A stretch of DNA of 64,000 bases, taken from assembly GCA_030681515.1 (NCBI GenBank), contig JAUXSE010000056.1:248001-312000 (forward strand), written 5' to 3'. The DNA comes from Geothrix sp. (GTDB taxonomy: Bacteria; Acidobacteriota; Holophagae; Holophagales; Holophagaceae). Position numbers and translations under genes: made by a program. Of the stretch, positions 46,503-55,475 are shown piece after piece; position 1 is the first letter of the stretch; the number at the start of each line of letters is the position of its first letter. The notes under the pieces are model-generated. The model saw only the letters and a list, made by a program, of their open reading frames with translations, was not told where the DNA came from and searched no databases.

Positions 46503-47447
46503 GTGCAGGATCGCATGCAGTCCGATTCCAAGCTCCTTGGCCTCGCTTACGGCGCGGTCTTCGGATCCCTGTTCCCCTTGTTCCATTTCGCGGCGCGTTC
46601 CTTCGCCCGCCGCGAGAGAGGGCACGATATCGCGGATCAGGTCGCCAATGCCTTCATGGCGCTGCGACCCAAGTACCTCGAGGCCATCCTGGGCAACACC
46701 GCGCGCGTGATGGCACTGAAGCCCGCCCACCCCCTGGTGGACCGCACCGCCCGGGAGATGGTGCGCCAGCACGCCCGGGCCTGGGTGGACTTCTTCTACT
46801 TCGGCCAACGGCCCGTAGAGGAGGCGCTGGCCCAGTTTGCCAGCGTCGAGGGAATGGAGCGCCTCGATGCGGCCATGGCGGAAGGCCGCGGGGTCATCCT
46901 GCTCACCGCCCACGCGGGCAACTACGAGTTGGGGGGGATGCTGCTGCGGACGCGGAACCTGAAGGTCCATGCGGTCTACAAGCCCGACCGCTTCGAGGCC
47001 GTGGAACGCCTCCGGGAGCAGATGCGCGCCCAGGGCGGCGTGGTGGGCATCCCCGTGGACGGGGTGGGATTCTCCACCCTGCCCCTGGTGAAGCTGCTGC
47101 GGGAAGGGGCCCTGGTCGGCATGCAGGGGGATCGCGACTTCAGCCAGAATGGCCTGCCCATGCCCTTCTTTGGACGGGAAGTGGCCTTCCCCCGGGGGCC
47201 CTGGGAACTGGCGGCCATGACCGGTGCGTCCATCGTCACGAGCTTTTTCTACACCGATGAGGCGCGGCACTTCCACGCCCGGTTGGGAGAACCCATCCGG
47301 ATCCAGGGGGGCCGGGGCGACCGCAGGGCCGCCATCGAGGCCGGGATGCGGTCCTATGTCATGGATCTGGAAGCCCTGGTCCGCCACCATCCCAGCCAGT
47401 GGTACTGCTTCTACCCCTTCTGGGACGACCCGGCGCGGAAGGCTTGA
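46503..47447 (+). CDS. lysophospholipid/lipid A acyltransferase family protein
   Basis: 314 residues, LpxL/HtrB-like (LPLAT). HAGNYE in VILLTAHAGNYELGG is the HxxxxE/D catalytic motif; GDRDFSQNGLPMPFFGREVA and PRGPWELAAMTGA are the later conserved blocks. N-terminal hydrophobic segment for membrane binding. Likely adds an acyl chain to lipid A or a related lipid. GTG 46503 or ATG 46515 may be the start; it follows rsgA by 3 bases. Confidence 0.87.
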   Translation: MQDRMQSDSKLLGLAYGAVFGSLFPLFHFAARSFARRERGHDIADQVANAFMALRPKYLEAILGNTARVMALKPAHPLVDRTAREMVRQHARAWVDFFYFGQRPVEEALAQFASVEGMERLDAAMAEGRGVILLTAHAGNYELGGMLLRTRNLKVHAVYKPDRFEAVERLREQMRAQGGVVGIPVDGVGFSTLPLVKLLREGALVGMQGDRDFSQNGLPMPFFGREVAFPRGPWELAAMTGASIVTSFFYTDEARHFHARLGEPIRIQGGRGDRRAAIEAGMRSYVMDLEALVRHHPSQWYCFYPFWDDPARKA

Positions 47448-47465
47448 AAAACGACACGCTTTCGT

Positions 47466-47494
47466 GACAAAGCCCATCCAGAACAGGCTTTGTC
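47466..47494 (+). terminator. hairpin after the acyltransferase gene
   Basis: 9-bp perfect arms GACAAAGCC / GGCTTTGTC, 11-base loop, with a TTTTTT run about 12 bases further on. Separates the rsgA/acyltransferase genes from the following lipoprotein. Confidence 0.6.
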
Positions 47495-47568
47495 GCCGGT
47501 CATGGGTTTTTTGCCTTAAGCTCAGGATTCCGTGGTCCAGTCCCGGTTCCTACAAGGAGATCCGATCC

Positions 47569-48342
47569 ATGCGTGGCGCCCTCCCCCTTCTCCTCCTGGC
47601 CTCGGCCACCATCGGCTGCAATTCCAACAAGACCCAGACCGCCGCCCCCATCGTGGCCGCCCCCACCCAGCCGATGACCGGCGGGGCCCAGGCTGCCATG
47701 GGCGCCCCGGCCCCCGTCGAGGGCATCAGCGGCAAGGTGCTGGAGCGGCTTGAAGCCTCTCCCTACTGCTACCTGCGCCTCAAGACCGCCAAGGGCGAAG
47801 TCTGGGCCGCGATCCCCGAGGCCAAGGTCGAGAAGGGCACGGAGGTCACCATCGTGAACCCCATGCTGATGTCCAATTTCGAATCCAAGACCCTGAACCG
47901 CACCTTCTCCGAGGTCTACTTCGGAACCCTGGCGACCCCCGGCACCACCGCGGCCCCCGCCCCCACCGGCAATCCCCACGCCGGCGTCACCATGGCTGCC
48001 TCGCCCGTCGAGGTGGGCAAGGTGGACAAGGCCACCGGCGGGGATGCCCGCACCATCGCCGAAGTCTGGGCCCAGAAGGGTGGCCTGAAGGAGAAGACCG
48101 TCACCATCCGCGGCAAGGTGGTGAAGTACAACCCCGGCGTCATGGGCAAGAACTGGATCCACCTGCAGGATGGCAGCGGAGAGACCGGGAAGGGCACCCA
48201 CGACATCACCGTCACCAGCCAGGATCCCGCCGCCAAGGGGGATGTCGTGACCATCAAGGGGACCGTGCGCCTGGACAAGGATTTCGGCGCCGGGTACACC
48301 TACGCGCTCATCGTCGAGGATGCCAAGGTGATGAAGAAGTAG
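47569..48342 (+). CDS. lipoprotein with C-terminal OB-fold-like domain
   Basis: 257 residues. Lipoprotein signal MRGALPLLLLASATIGC (Cys17), Ala/Pro linker, then two similar beta domains: residues about 50-115 (GKVLERLEASPYCYLRLKTA) and about 165-255 (KTVTIRGKVVKYNPGVMGKN, WIHLQDGSG), the latter an OB-fold-like pattern seen in periplasmic proteins of metal-reducing bacteria. AAGGAG 8 bases before the ATG. Role unknown. Confidence 0.75.
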   Translation: MRGALPLLLLASATIGCNSNKTQTAAPIVAAPTQPMTGGAQAAMGAPAPVEGISGKVLERLEASPYCYLRLKTAKGEVWAAIPEAKVEKGTEVTIVNPMLMSNFESKTLNRTFSEVYFGTLATPGTTAAPAPTGNPHAGVTMAASPVEVGKVDKATGGDARTIAEVWAQKGGLKEKTVTIRGKVVKYNPGVMGKNWIHLQDGSGETGKGTHDITVTSQDPAAKGDVVTIKGTVRLDKDFGAGYTYALIVEDAKVMKK

Positions 48343-48377
48343 GCTTCAGGCTTTAGGCTTTAGGCTTCAGGCTTCAG
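48340..48377. repeat. AGGCTTY heptamer tandem repeat
   Basis: Five consecutive heptamers AGGCTT(C/T) overlapping the stop codon of the lipoprotein gene and the last codons of the convergent YiiX-like gene (its KPEA-stop). A simple repeat that supplies both gene ends. Confidence 0.85.
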
Positions 48378-49142
48378 GGTGCGGGCGTCTTTGGGCGCCC
48401 GCATCCTGGCTGGGGCCAGGTTGATCTTCAGGATCTGGAAGTTGGCGCTGAGGTCGAAGTCTCTCGGCATGATGTAGCTGGGATGGCGGGCGATCACCGT
48501 TCCGCGCGCGGCGCCATGGGCCACCCCCACGATGGGCTGCACGGGATATCCCACATGGTAGAAGGCCTTGGCGATGAGGGCCGAACAGATCACTTCCCGG
48601 CTGCTGGAACTGCCCAGGTACATGGGCCGGCGCCGCCAGCGGGCCGGGAGGAGCTGGAGGGGGGTGAGATAGCGGCCCAGGTCGAAGACGTTGCGGCGGT
48701 CGTAGCGCATCCCGAGATGGCGCAGCATCTCCGCCACCACCTGCTCCAGATGCTCCGCGGACAGCCCCTGGGGGCGGCATACGCGCAGGTTGTGATCGGC
48801 GTACCAGGCCACGGGTTTCACGCGGACCCCTTCGGCCATGTCGCTCTCCAGCACCAGGTGGGCCGACTCCGGACCGAACCGCTCCAGAGCGCCCTCCGCA
48901 TGGGGGCCGCCCCACCGCAGCAGGGCGTCGCCGATGTACATGCCCGCGTGGCTCCAGGAGCTCTGCGTGAGCGTCATGATCACGCGGCTGACGCGGGACT
49001 TGCCCTCCACCAGCACCACGTCCCCAGGCCGCAACTCCGCCCGCAGCCGATCCACGTCATTGGGCACCCGCCGCTGGTAGCTGGGCAACTCGGCCATGAG
49101 ATAGCGCACCAGCCCGCGGGTCAGGGCATCGTGGAGGAACAT
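48360..49142 (-). CDS. YiiX-like permuted papain-fold hydrolase
   Basis: 260 residues. Permuted NlpC/P60-type peptidase/amidase: LRPGDVVLVEGKSRVSRVIM, the His motif SSWSHAGMYIG, and the nucleophile Cys in SSREVICSALIAKAF. The order His before Cys is the circular permutation of the YiiX/YebB group. No signal peptide, so cytosolic or membrane-associated. Substrate unknown (amide, acyl or peptide bonds). Confidence 0.82.
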   Translation of the reverse strand: MFLHDALTRGLVRYLMAELPSYQRRVPNDVDRLRAELRPGDVVLVEGKSRVSRVIMTLTQSSWSHAGMYIGDALLRWGGPHAEGALERFGPESAHLVLESDMAEGVRVKPVAWYADHNLRVCRPQGLSAEHLEQVVAEMLRHLGMRYDRRNVFDLGRYLTPLQLLPARWRRRPMYLGSSSSREVICSALIAKAFYHVGYPVQPIVGVAHGAARGTVIARHPSYIMPRDFDLSANFQILKINLAPARMRAPKDARTLKPEA

Positions 49143-49159
49143 GGTCCCTCCTTTCGCCG

Positions 49160-50608
49160 CTAGACGGCCGCGGGAACGGCGACCAGATCCTTCACCCAGC
49201 CGGGCAAGGTGCGGACGCCCCTGGGCGGCTGAAGCGCCTTCTGGTAGCGCCGCAGCTCGCCATCGTGATTGACGATGAAGTCGCTTTCCTCGGCGAAGCT
49301 GGTGATGGGCAGCCAGGCCTGGGCGGCGCGGCCCAGGCCGGAAGCTTCCACTTCGAGGGCCAGACTGAAGGCCGCGGCCTGGAGGATCTGTCCCAGCAGC
49401 TCGGCCTCCTTGGCGCTGGTGAAGGCGGCATCGTGCAGGAGCACCACGGCCTTGACCTGGCCTTTCTGCACCTGGCCCAGCAGTTCCTCCAGGGCGCCGA
49501 AGCGGAAGCCCCGTTCCGTGAAGCCGCGGCGATTCAGGATGCCATCGGCGCTGGTCTGGTACTTGGGCAGCACTACGGCGATGGTCCTGTCGCCGCTGCC
49601 ATAGCGCAGGCTGGCGGAGGTGGCCAGCTCACCCAGGCGCTGGGCGGCATCGCAGCCAAAGGTGCCCTGGCCAATGACCGCCACGGGGCCGGCGGCCTGG
49701 AAGGCCTCGCGAATGGCGTCGAGGGCGGCCGGCGCGCCCTTCAGCATGGGAGAAGGCGCCGGGTCCGTCCGGTTGTAGCGCGTGTAGGCCTGGCGTTCCT
49801 CGTCGCTGATGAAGTGCGTGGTCTCCTTGCCTTCCAGTGGCCGCGGGCGGAACCGGTGGATCTGGTTGCCCTCGTGGTCTATCCATATGGGGCTGCCCAG
49901 GGCCGAGTGGCGGCTGATGGAGGGCACGCTTTTGAGGTGCCAGACCCGCTTCTGGAAGCGGAAATCGCGGCTGGTGAGGGCGCCGACAGGGCAGAGATCC
50001 ACCACGTTCCCGGCGAAGGGATTCTGGTCGAGGCTCTTGCCGGTGTAGGTCGTCACTTCCAGGTGGGAGCCGCGCTGCGCCACGATCAGTTCGCCGCCGC
50101 CCGTGATCTCGCGGGTGAAGCGCACGCAGCGGGTGCAATGGATGCAGCGGTTCTTGTCAATGACGATCTTGGCGCCCAGATCCTCGTAGCGGTAGCGCCG
50201 CTTCACTTCGGCCATGCGGGAATCGCCGCTGCCGTAGTGGTACGAGTAGTCCTGCAGCTTGCACTCGCCGGCCTGGTCGCAGATGGGGCAATCGAGCGGA
50301 TGGTTGATGAGCAGGAACTCCATCACGCCGGCCCGGGCATCCACCACGGCGGGGGTGTTGGTGAAGACCTCCATCACCACCGCGTCCGGGTTGTCCTTCG
50401 GCGCGGGGGGCACCGTGGTGGTGCAGCTGGTGGCGAGCTTGGGCTGGCCCTTGATCTCCACCAGGCACATGCGGCAGGTGGCCACCGGCGAGAGGGCCGG
50501 GTGGTAGCAGTAGTGGGGGATGTCTATGCCCACCGTGCGGCAGGCGTCCAGCACAAGGGTGCCGGGGGTCACGCTCATCTCAACGTCGTTGATCTTGATC
50601 GTCGCCAT
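49160..50608 (-). CDS. nuoG: orphan NADH dehydrogenase subunit G-like iron-sulfur protein
   Basis: 482 residues, shorter than full NuoG. N-terminal [2Fe-2S] ferredoxin (Cys34, 45, 48, 62), His-Cys [4Fe-4S] box (NHPLDCPICDQAGECKLQD), a second [4Fe-4S] (CIHCTRCVRF ... DLCPVGAL), then a shortened, degenerate molybdopterin-oxidoreductase-like part with no cofactor motif. No other nuo gene is nearby, so it is a detached complex I subunit or serves another NAD(P)H-linked enzyme. A 112-residue gene precedes it on the same strand. Confidence 0.85.
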   Translation of the reverse strand: MATIKINDVEMSVTPGTLVLDACRTVGIDIPHYCYHPALSPVATCRMCLVEIKGQPKLATSCTTTVPPAPKDNPDAVVMEVFTNTPAVVDARAGVMEFLLINHPLDCPICDQAGECKLQDYSYHYGSGDSRMAEVKRRYRYEDLGAKIVIDKNRCIHCTRCVRFTREITGGGELIVAQRGSHLEVTTYTGKSLDQNPFAGNVVDLCPVGALTSRDFRFQKRVWHLKSVPSISRHSALGSPIWIDHEGNQIHRFRPRPLEGKETTHFISDEERQAYTRYNRTDPAPSPMLKGAPAALDAIREAFQAAGPVAVIGQGTFGCDAAQRLGELATSASLRYGSGDRTIAVVLPKYQTSADGILNRRGFTERGFRFGALEELLGQVQKGQVKAVVLLHDAAFTSAKEAELLGQILQAAAFSLALEVEASGLGRAAQAWLPITSFAEESDFIVNHDGELRRYQKALQPPRGVRTLPGWVKDLVAVPAAV

Positions 50609-50667
50609 GGGCTTGCTCCAAGGCTTTCAGGATGGGGCCTGGGGCCTTGAAGGTAAAGGTGACCCTG

Positions 50668-51006
50668 TCAGCCCCTTCCAACGGCACCCACCATGCACCG
50701 GCGGCAGAAGTCCAGGAAATCCTCCAGATCCGGGATATCCACGTGCTCTGTGGCAGGGATCACATTCGGGATGACCACCCGATTCCGCAGTTCCCCGGTG
50801 GCTTCCAGGGAGAACACGAACCAGGCGAGCCGGTCCTTCTCCGACGACAGCGCGAGGCTCACCACCTTGGTCTCGAAGAACAGGTCCGGAGCCCCGCCGC
50901 CCTCCGGCGTCTTCCAGTCCGGGATGTGGCCACGGTGGACGAACTCCCCCTTCAATTGGTCCAGGGTGTGCTGGACGGTGAACTGGACTTCGACCTGGAC
51001 ATCCAT
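50668..51006 (-). CDS. hypothetical protein upstream of nuoG-like gene
   Basis: 112 residues starting MDVQVEVQFTVQHTLDQLKG. Mixed alpha/beta, acidic, no signal; ends DFLDFCRRCMVGAVGRG with a Cys pair. No family recognised. AGGAG 5 bases before the ATG; 59 bases to nuoG, so probably one transcript. Confidence 0.65.
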   Translation of the reverse strand: MDVQVEVQFTVQHTLDQLKGEFVHRGHIPDWKTPEGGGAPDLFFETKVVSLALSSEKDRLAWFVFSLEATGELRNRVVIPNVIPATEHVDIPDLEDFLDFCRRCMVGAVGRG

Positions 51007-51120
51007 GGGGGCTCCTGTCTCCTTTCTATTCGGCCGGATCCCGCCGAACCCAAACCTGGACATCCAATGCCTTCCGGATGGCCAGGAAGCATGGAAAAAT
51101 CGAGGGTTCAGGGGGAGCCC

Positions 51121-52665
51121 ATGCCGACGGCATTGATCTCGGTGTACGACAAGGCGGGGCTCATCCCCCTGGCGGAAGGCCTGCTGGCCCAGGGGTGGCG
51201 GATCCTGGCCACGGGCGGGACCCTGCGCACCCTCCAGGAGGCCCGGCTCGAAGCCCTGGAAGTGGCGGCCTACACGGGCGCCCCGGAGTGCTTCGATGGC
51301 CGCGTGAAAACCCTCCACCCCCGCATCCACGGGGGCCTGCTCTACCGGCGCGATCTGGCCGGCCATGTGGCCGACGCCAAGGCCCAGGGCATCGAGCCCA
51401 TTGATCTGGTGGTGATCAACCTCTACCCCTTCGAGGCCACCATCGCCCGGGAGGGCGCCACCCCCGCGGATGCCATCGAGCAGATTGACATCGGCGGCCC
51501 CAGCATGATCCGCAGCGCCTCGAAGAACCACGCTTCCGTCACGGTGCTGACGGATCCGGCCCAGTACGGCCCCTTCCTCGAAAAGCTCCAGGCCGGCGCC
51601 TGGAGCCTGGAGGACCGCCGCCGCTGCGCCCTGGAGGCCTTCCGCCGGACCGCCGCGTACGATGCTGCCATCTCCGGCTGGATGGAGCGCGAATTCAGCG
51701 GGGGCGACTCTCCGGACCTGCCGCAGCACCTCTGCCTGAACCTAGTCCAGCAGCAGGGGCTCCGCTACGGCGAGAATCCGCATCAGGCCGCGGCTTTCTA
51801 TGTGGAGCCCGGCCGCAAGGTCGAAGGCATGGCCGCCTGCCACCAGCACCAGGGCAAGGAGCTGAGTTTCAACAACCTGCTGGATGCCGATGCCTGCGCC
51901 CGCCTGGTCTGGCAGTTCCCGGCCCCGGCCTGCGTCATCGTCAAGCACAACAACCCCTGCGGCGTGGGCCAGGGACCGCACGCGCTGGAGGCCTTCATGC
52001 GCGCCCAGGCCGGCGATCCGGTCAGCGCCTTCGGCGGCATCGTGGCCTTCAACCGGACCGTGGGCGTCGAGGTGGCCCGCGTCATGGCCCAGAACTTCTG
52101 GGAGGTCATCCTGGCCCCCGCCTTCACGGGCGAGGCCCTGGAAGTGTTCGCCGCCAAGAAGCAGCTGCGCATCCTCCAGACGCCGGATCACTGGCCCCAG
52201 AGCGCCGAAGGCCTGGATACCCGTTCCATCGGCGGCGGCTACCTGGTGCAGCGCGCGGACGACGCCTTCGTGCCCTTCGAGGCCTGGGAAGTGAAGGCCA
52301 GCGGCCCCGGTGCCAAGCCCCGCACCGAGGATCTCGTGCTGGCCCAGCGGGTGGCCAAGGCCGTGAAGTCCAATGCCATCGTGCTGGTGAAGGAGGGCGC
52401 CACGGTGGGCATCGGCGCGGGCCAGATGAGCCGGGTGGATTCCGTGGAGATCGCCTGCCGCAAGGCGGGGGACCGGGCCCGCGGCGCCGTGCTGGGCAGC
52501 GACGCCTTCTTTCCCTTCGCGGATGGCCTCGAGCTGGCCGCGGGCCATGGCGTGTCGGCCTTCGTCGAACCGGGCGGCAGCCTCCGGGACAACGAAGTCA
52601 TCGCCGCCGCCCAGAAGCTGGGTGTATGGCTCTTCTTCACGGGCATGCGGCATTTCCGTCATTGA
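51121..52665 (+). CDS. purH: bifunctional AICAR formyltransferase / IMP cyclohydrolase
   Basis: 514 residues. Last two steps of IMP synthesis. N-terminal MGS-like cyclohydrolase (ALISVYDKAGLIPLAEGL, FDGRVKTLHPRIHGGLL, INLYPFE, IDIGGPSMIRSASKNH), C-terminal transformylase (LRYGENPHQAAAFY, KHNNPCG, SDAFFPFADGLE). Start ATG 51121 with GGGGGAG upstream; the frame is open further upstream but without family residues. Divergent from the 112-residue gene. Confidence 0.97.
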   Translation: MPTALISVYDKAGLIPLAEGLLAQGWRILATGGTLRTLQEARLEALEVAAYTGAPECFDGRVKTLHPRIHGGLLYRRDLAGHVADAKAQGIEPIDLVVINLYPFEATIAREGATPADAIEQIDIGGPSMIRSASKNHASVTVLTDPAQYGPFLEKLQAGAWSLEDRRRCALEAFRRTAAYDAAISGWMEREFSGGDSPDLPQHLCLNLVQQQGLRYGENPHQAAAFYVEPGRKVEGMAACHQHQGKELSFNNLLDADACARLVWQFPAPACVIVKHNNPCGVGQGPHALEAFMRAQAGDPVSAFGGIVAFNRTVGVEVARVMAQNFWEVILAPAFTGEALEVFAAKKQLRILQTPDHWPQSAEGLDTRSIGGGYLVQRADDAFVPFEAWEVKASGPGAKPRTEDLVLAQRVAKAVKSNAIVLVKEGATVGIGAGQMSRVDSVEIACRKAGDRARGAVLGSDAFFPFADGLELAAGHGVSAFVEPGGSLRDNEVIAAAQKLGVWLFFTGMRHFRH

Positions 52666-52671
52666 GCACAG

Positions 52672-52700
52672 CTCCAAAACGGGCTTTGCCTGTTTTGGAG
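52672..52700 (+). terminator. hairpin after purH, twin of the fusA terminator
   Basis: 13-bp arms CTCCAAAACGGGC / GCCTGTTTTGGAG (one G-T pair), TTT loop, 7 bases past the purH stop, followed by ATAGG. Same sequence family as the hairpin at 24847-24877. Confidence 0.75.
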
Positions 52701-52735
52701 ATAGGCAACGACCTCCATCTCAGTCTGGATCCTTC

Positions 52736-55381
52736 ATGAAAACTTCCGAACTCCGCCAGCGATTCCTTCAGTACTTCGAACGCCAGGGGCACCGCCGGGT
52801 GGCCTCCAGCGCGGTGATCGGCCCCGCCGACGACCCCACGGTGATGTGGACGAATTCCGGCATGATCCAGTTCAAGGACGTGTTCCTGGGCAAGGAGAAC
52901 CGCGACTACCGCCGCGCCACCAGCAGCCAGAAGTGCCTGCGGGCCGGCGGCAAGCACAACGATCTCGATCAGGTGGGGTTCACGGCCCGCCACCACACCT
53001 TCTTCGAGATGCTCGGCAACTTCAGCTTCGGCGACTACTTCAAGGCCGATGCCATCCGCTTCGCCTGGGACTTCGCCACGGGATCCATCGAGAACGGGTG
53101 TCTCGGCCTGGATCCTGCCCGTCTATGGATCACGGTCTTCGAGGGGGCCGATGGCCTGCCCGCGGATACCGAGGCCGAAGAACTGTGGAAGGCCGCCGGC
53201 GCGGCTCCGGAGCGCATCCTCCGCTTCGGCAAGAAGGACAACTTCTGGCAGATGGGCGATACCGGCCCCTGTGGGCCCTGCTCGGAGATGCACTACGATC
53301 GCGGCGAGCGCATTCCCGGCGATGCCCTGCCCAACGGCGACGGCGACCGCAACATGGAGATCTGGAACCTGGTCTTCATGCAGTACGAACGGGACGGAAA
53401 CGGCGTCCTGACCCCCCTGCCCAGGCCCAGCATTGATACGGGCATGGGCCTGGAACGCACGGCCAGCATCCTCCAGGGCGTGGACAGCAACTATGAGATA
53501 GATCTGTTCGCGCCGATCTTCGAGGCCATCTGGCGGGCGGCGAAGGTGAATCCCGAGGACCGGCGGGAGCACGCGAACCGCACCGCCTCCCAGGTCATCG
53601 CCGATCACATCCGGGCCGCCACCTTCATGTGCTTCGACGGCGTGGGGCCCAGCAACGAGGGCCGAGGCTACGTGCTGCGCAAGATCATCCGCCGGGCCCT
53701 GCGCTTCGGCCGGAAGCTGGGCATCGAAGGCCTCTTCTTCGCGGATCTGGCCCCGGCGGTCTTCCAGGCCATGGGTGATCAGTACCCCGAACTGCTGGGC
53801 GAGCTGGGCCGCATCCAGAAGTCCCTGCAGCGGGAGGAACAGCAGTTCAGCCATACCTTGTCCGCGGGTTTGAAACTCCTCGAAACCAGCGACGTTTCGA
53901 CGGGCACCCTGACGGGCTCCGATATCTTCCGGCTCTATGACACCTACGGATTCCCCGTGGACCTGGTGGAAGACTGGTGCCGGGAACGGGGCATCGCGGC
54001 GGATCTGGCCGGCTTCCAGCAGGAATTGAGTGCCCAGCGCACCCGGGCCCGGGCGGCCATGAAGACCCACGATCTGCGGCTCGCGGGGGATCTGGCCATC
54101 CTGGCGGACTTCCCTCCCACCCGGTTCACCGGCTACGACCAGCTCGAATGCCAGGCCCATGTGGTGGCGCTCTTCGACGCAGGGAACCGCCGGGTGAAGC
54201 GGCTCACGGGCGAAGGCTACGTGCTGCTGGATCGCACCCCCTTCTACGCCCAGTCCGGCGGCCAGGTGGGGGATACCGGCCAGCTGCGCTTCGAAGGCGG
54301 CCACGCCGATGTTCTCGACTGCGTCGCCCCGGCCCAGAGGCGCCACGTCCACAAGGTCATGGTCCAGGGCACCCTCATGGAAAACACCGCCGTGAACGCC
54401 CTGGTGCACCCCATCCGGCGCCGCCGGGTCCGCGCCCATCATACGGCCACGCACCTGCTGCACGCGGCCCTGCGCGAGGTGCTGGGCACCCATGTGAAGC
54501 AGGCCGGCAGCGTGGTGGACGCCGCGCGCCTGCGTTTCGACTTCACGCATTTCGCGCCCCTCGAACCCGGACAGATCGCCGAGATCGAACGCCTCGCCTC
54601 GCGCCAGGCCCTGAAGTCCGTGGACACCCGGGTGAACGAGATGGACATCGAGGAGGCGCTGGCCTCCGGTGCCATGGCCCTCTTCGGCGAGAAGTACGGC
54701 GATGTGGTGCGCGTGGTCCAGATCCCCGGATTCTCCACGGAGCTTTGCGGCGGAACCCACGTCCCCAACACCGGCGAGATCGGCGTGGTGAAAATCATCT
54801 CCGAAGGCGCGGTCAGCGCTGGCGTCCGCCGCATCGAGGCGGTGGCGGGCGAAATGGCCCTGGAGCTCCTCCAGGCCGATGAGGCCATGATCCAGGGGCT
54901 CTCCCGCCAGGCCAACACCGGGCGGGAGGCGCTACCGGACCTGCTGCTGGCCAAGGATCAACGCATCGCCCAGCTCGAACGCGATCTGAAGGACGCCAAG
55001 CTCAAGGCCGCCAGCGGCGGCGGAAGCGCCGATCTCACGTTGGGAAATGAGCGGAAAGTCAATGATACGTTCCTCCGCTATTACCGGATCGAAGGCCTCG
55101 CGGGTTCTGACTTGCGGGAATTGATGGATCAGAAAAGAACGTCGCTCCAGGACGAATTGATCTTCCTGTATTCAGTCCTTGCACCCGATCAGGTCGCTGC
55201 GGTGATCTCGGTTCCAAGACATCGGACCTCGGAATTCGACGCAAACAAGCTCATGAAGGCCATCCTCCCCCTCCTGGATGGCCGGGGCGGCGGGAAATCC
55301 GATCTCGCCCAGGGTGGCGGAAAACGGACAGACAACTTCGATGAGGTTTGGGAAACCTTGTGCAAAGCTGCCGGGGCCTGA
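52736..55381 (+). CDS. alaS: alanyl-tRNA synthetase with atypical C-terminus
   Basis: 881 residues. Class II catalytic core (VMWTNSGMIQFKDVFLGKEN, SQKCLRAGGKHNDLDQVG), tRNA-recognition domain, editing domain with HHTATHLLHAAL and CGGTHVPNTG, then the DHHA1-type tail. From about 55040 the codon use turns markedly A/T-richer and the sequence departs from its neighbours, while still encoding a plausible tail (LPLLDGRGGGKSDLAQGGG). A native-looking second tail fragment lies downstream, so the 3' end seems to have been replaced. Confidence 0.95.
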   Translation: MKTSELRQRFLQYFERQGHRRVASSAVIGPADDPTVMWTNSGMIQFKDVFLGKENRDYRRATSSQKCLRAGGKHNDLDQVGFTARHHTFFEMLGNFSFGDYFKADAIRFAWDFATGSIENGCLGLDPARLWITVFEGADGLPADTEAEELWKAAGAAPERILRFGKKDNFWQMGDTGPCGPCSEMHYDRGERIPGDALPNGDGDRNMEIWNLVFMQYERDGNGVLTPLPRPSIDTGMGLERTASILQGVDSNYEIDLFAPIFEAIWRAAKVNPEDRREHANRTASQVIADHIRAATFMCFDGVGPSNEGRGYVLRKIIRRALRFGRKLGIEGLFFADLAPAVFQAMGDQYPELLGELGRIQKSLQREEQQFSHTLSAGLKLLETSDVSTGTLTGSDIFRLYDTYGFPVDLVEDWCRERGIAADLAGFQQELSAQRTRARAAMKTHDLRLAGDLAILADFPPTRFTGYDQLECQAHVVALFDAGNRRVKRLTGEGYVLLDRTPFYAQSGGQVGDTGQLRFEGGHADVLDCVAPAQRRHVHKVMVQGTLMENTAVNALVHPIRRRRVRAHHTATHLLHAALREVLGTHVKQAGSVVDAARLRFDFTHFAPLEPGQIAEIERLASRQALKSVDTRVNEMDIEEALASGAMALFGEKYGDVVRVVQIPGFSTELCGGTHVPNTGEIGVVKIISEGAVSAGVRRIEAVAGEMALELLQADEAMIQGLSRQANTGREALPDLLLAKDQRIAQLERDLKDAKLKAASGGGSADLTLGNERKVNDTFLRYYRIEGLAGSDLRELMDQKRTSLQDELIFLYSVLAPDQVAAVISVPRHRTSEFDANKLMKAILPLLDGRGGGKSDLAQGGGKRTDNFDEVWETLCKAAGA

Positions 55382-55396
55382 ATGACTCCACCTATC

Positions 55397-55462
55397 GCAC
55401 AGGACATCGAGTCCTGTGCTCCTGAGTTACAGCCAAGCTGTAACTCAGAGGCGGAGCCTCTG
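55397..55462. repeat. three consecutive perfect hairpins after alaS
   Basis: Hairpin 1: GCACAGGAC-ATCGA-GTCCTGTGC (55397-55419). Hairpin 2: CTGAGTTACAGC-CAA-GCTGTAACTCAG (55422-55448). Hairpin 3: CAGAGGC-GGA-GCCTCTG (55446-55462), sharing 3 bases with hairpin 2. The cluster lies between the alaS stop and the displaced alaS fragment; it may terminate alaS or mark a rearrangement site. Confidence 0.85.
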
Positions 55463-55475
55463 GACCCGGCATCGA

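Noticed and set aside
55397-55462. attC-like or CRISPR-like reading of the hairpin cluster after alaS
   Set aside because: No RYYYAAC/GTTRRRY ends and no repeated unit with spacers; the three stems have unrelated sequences.
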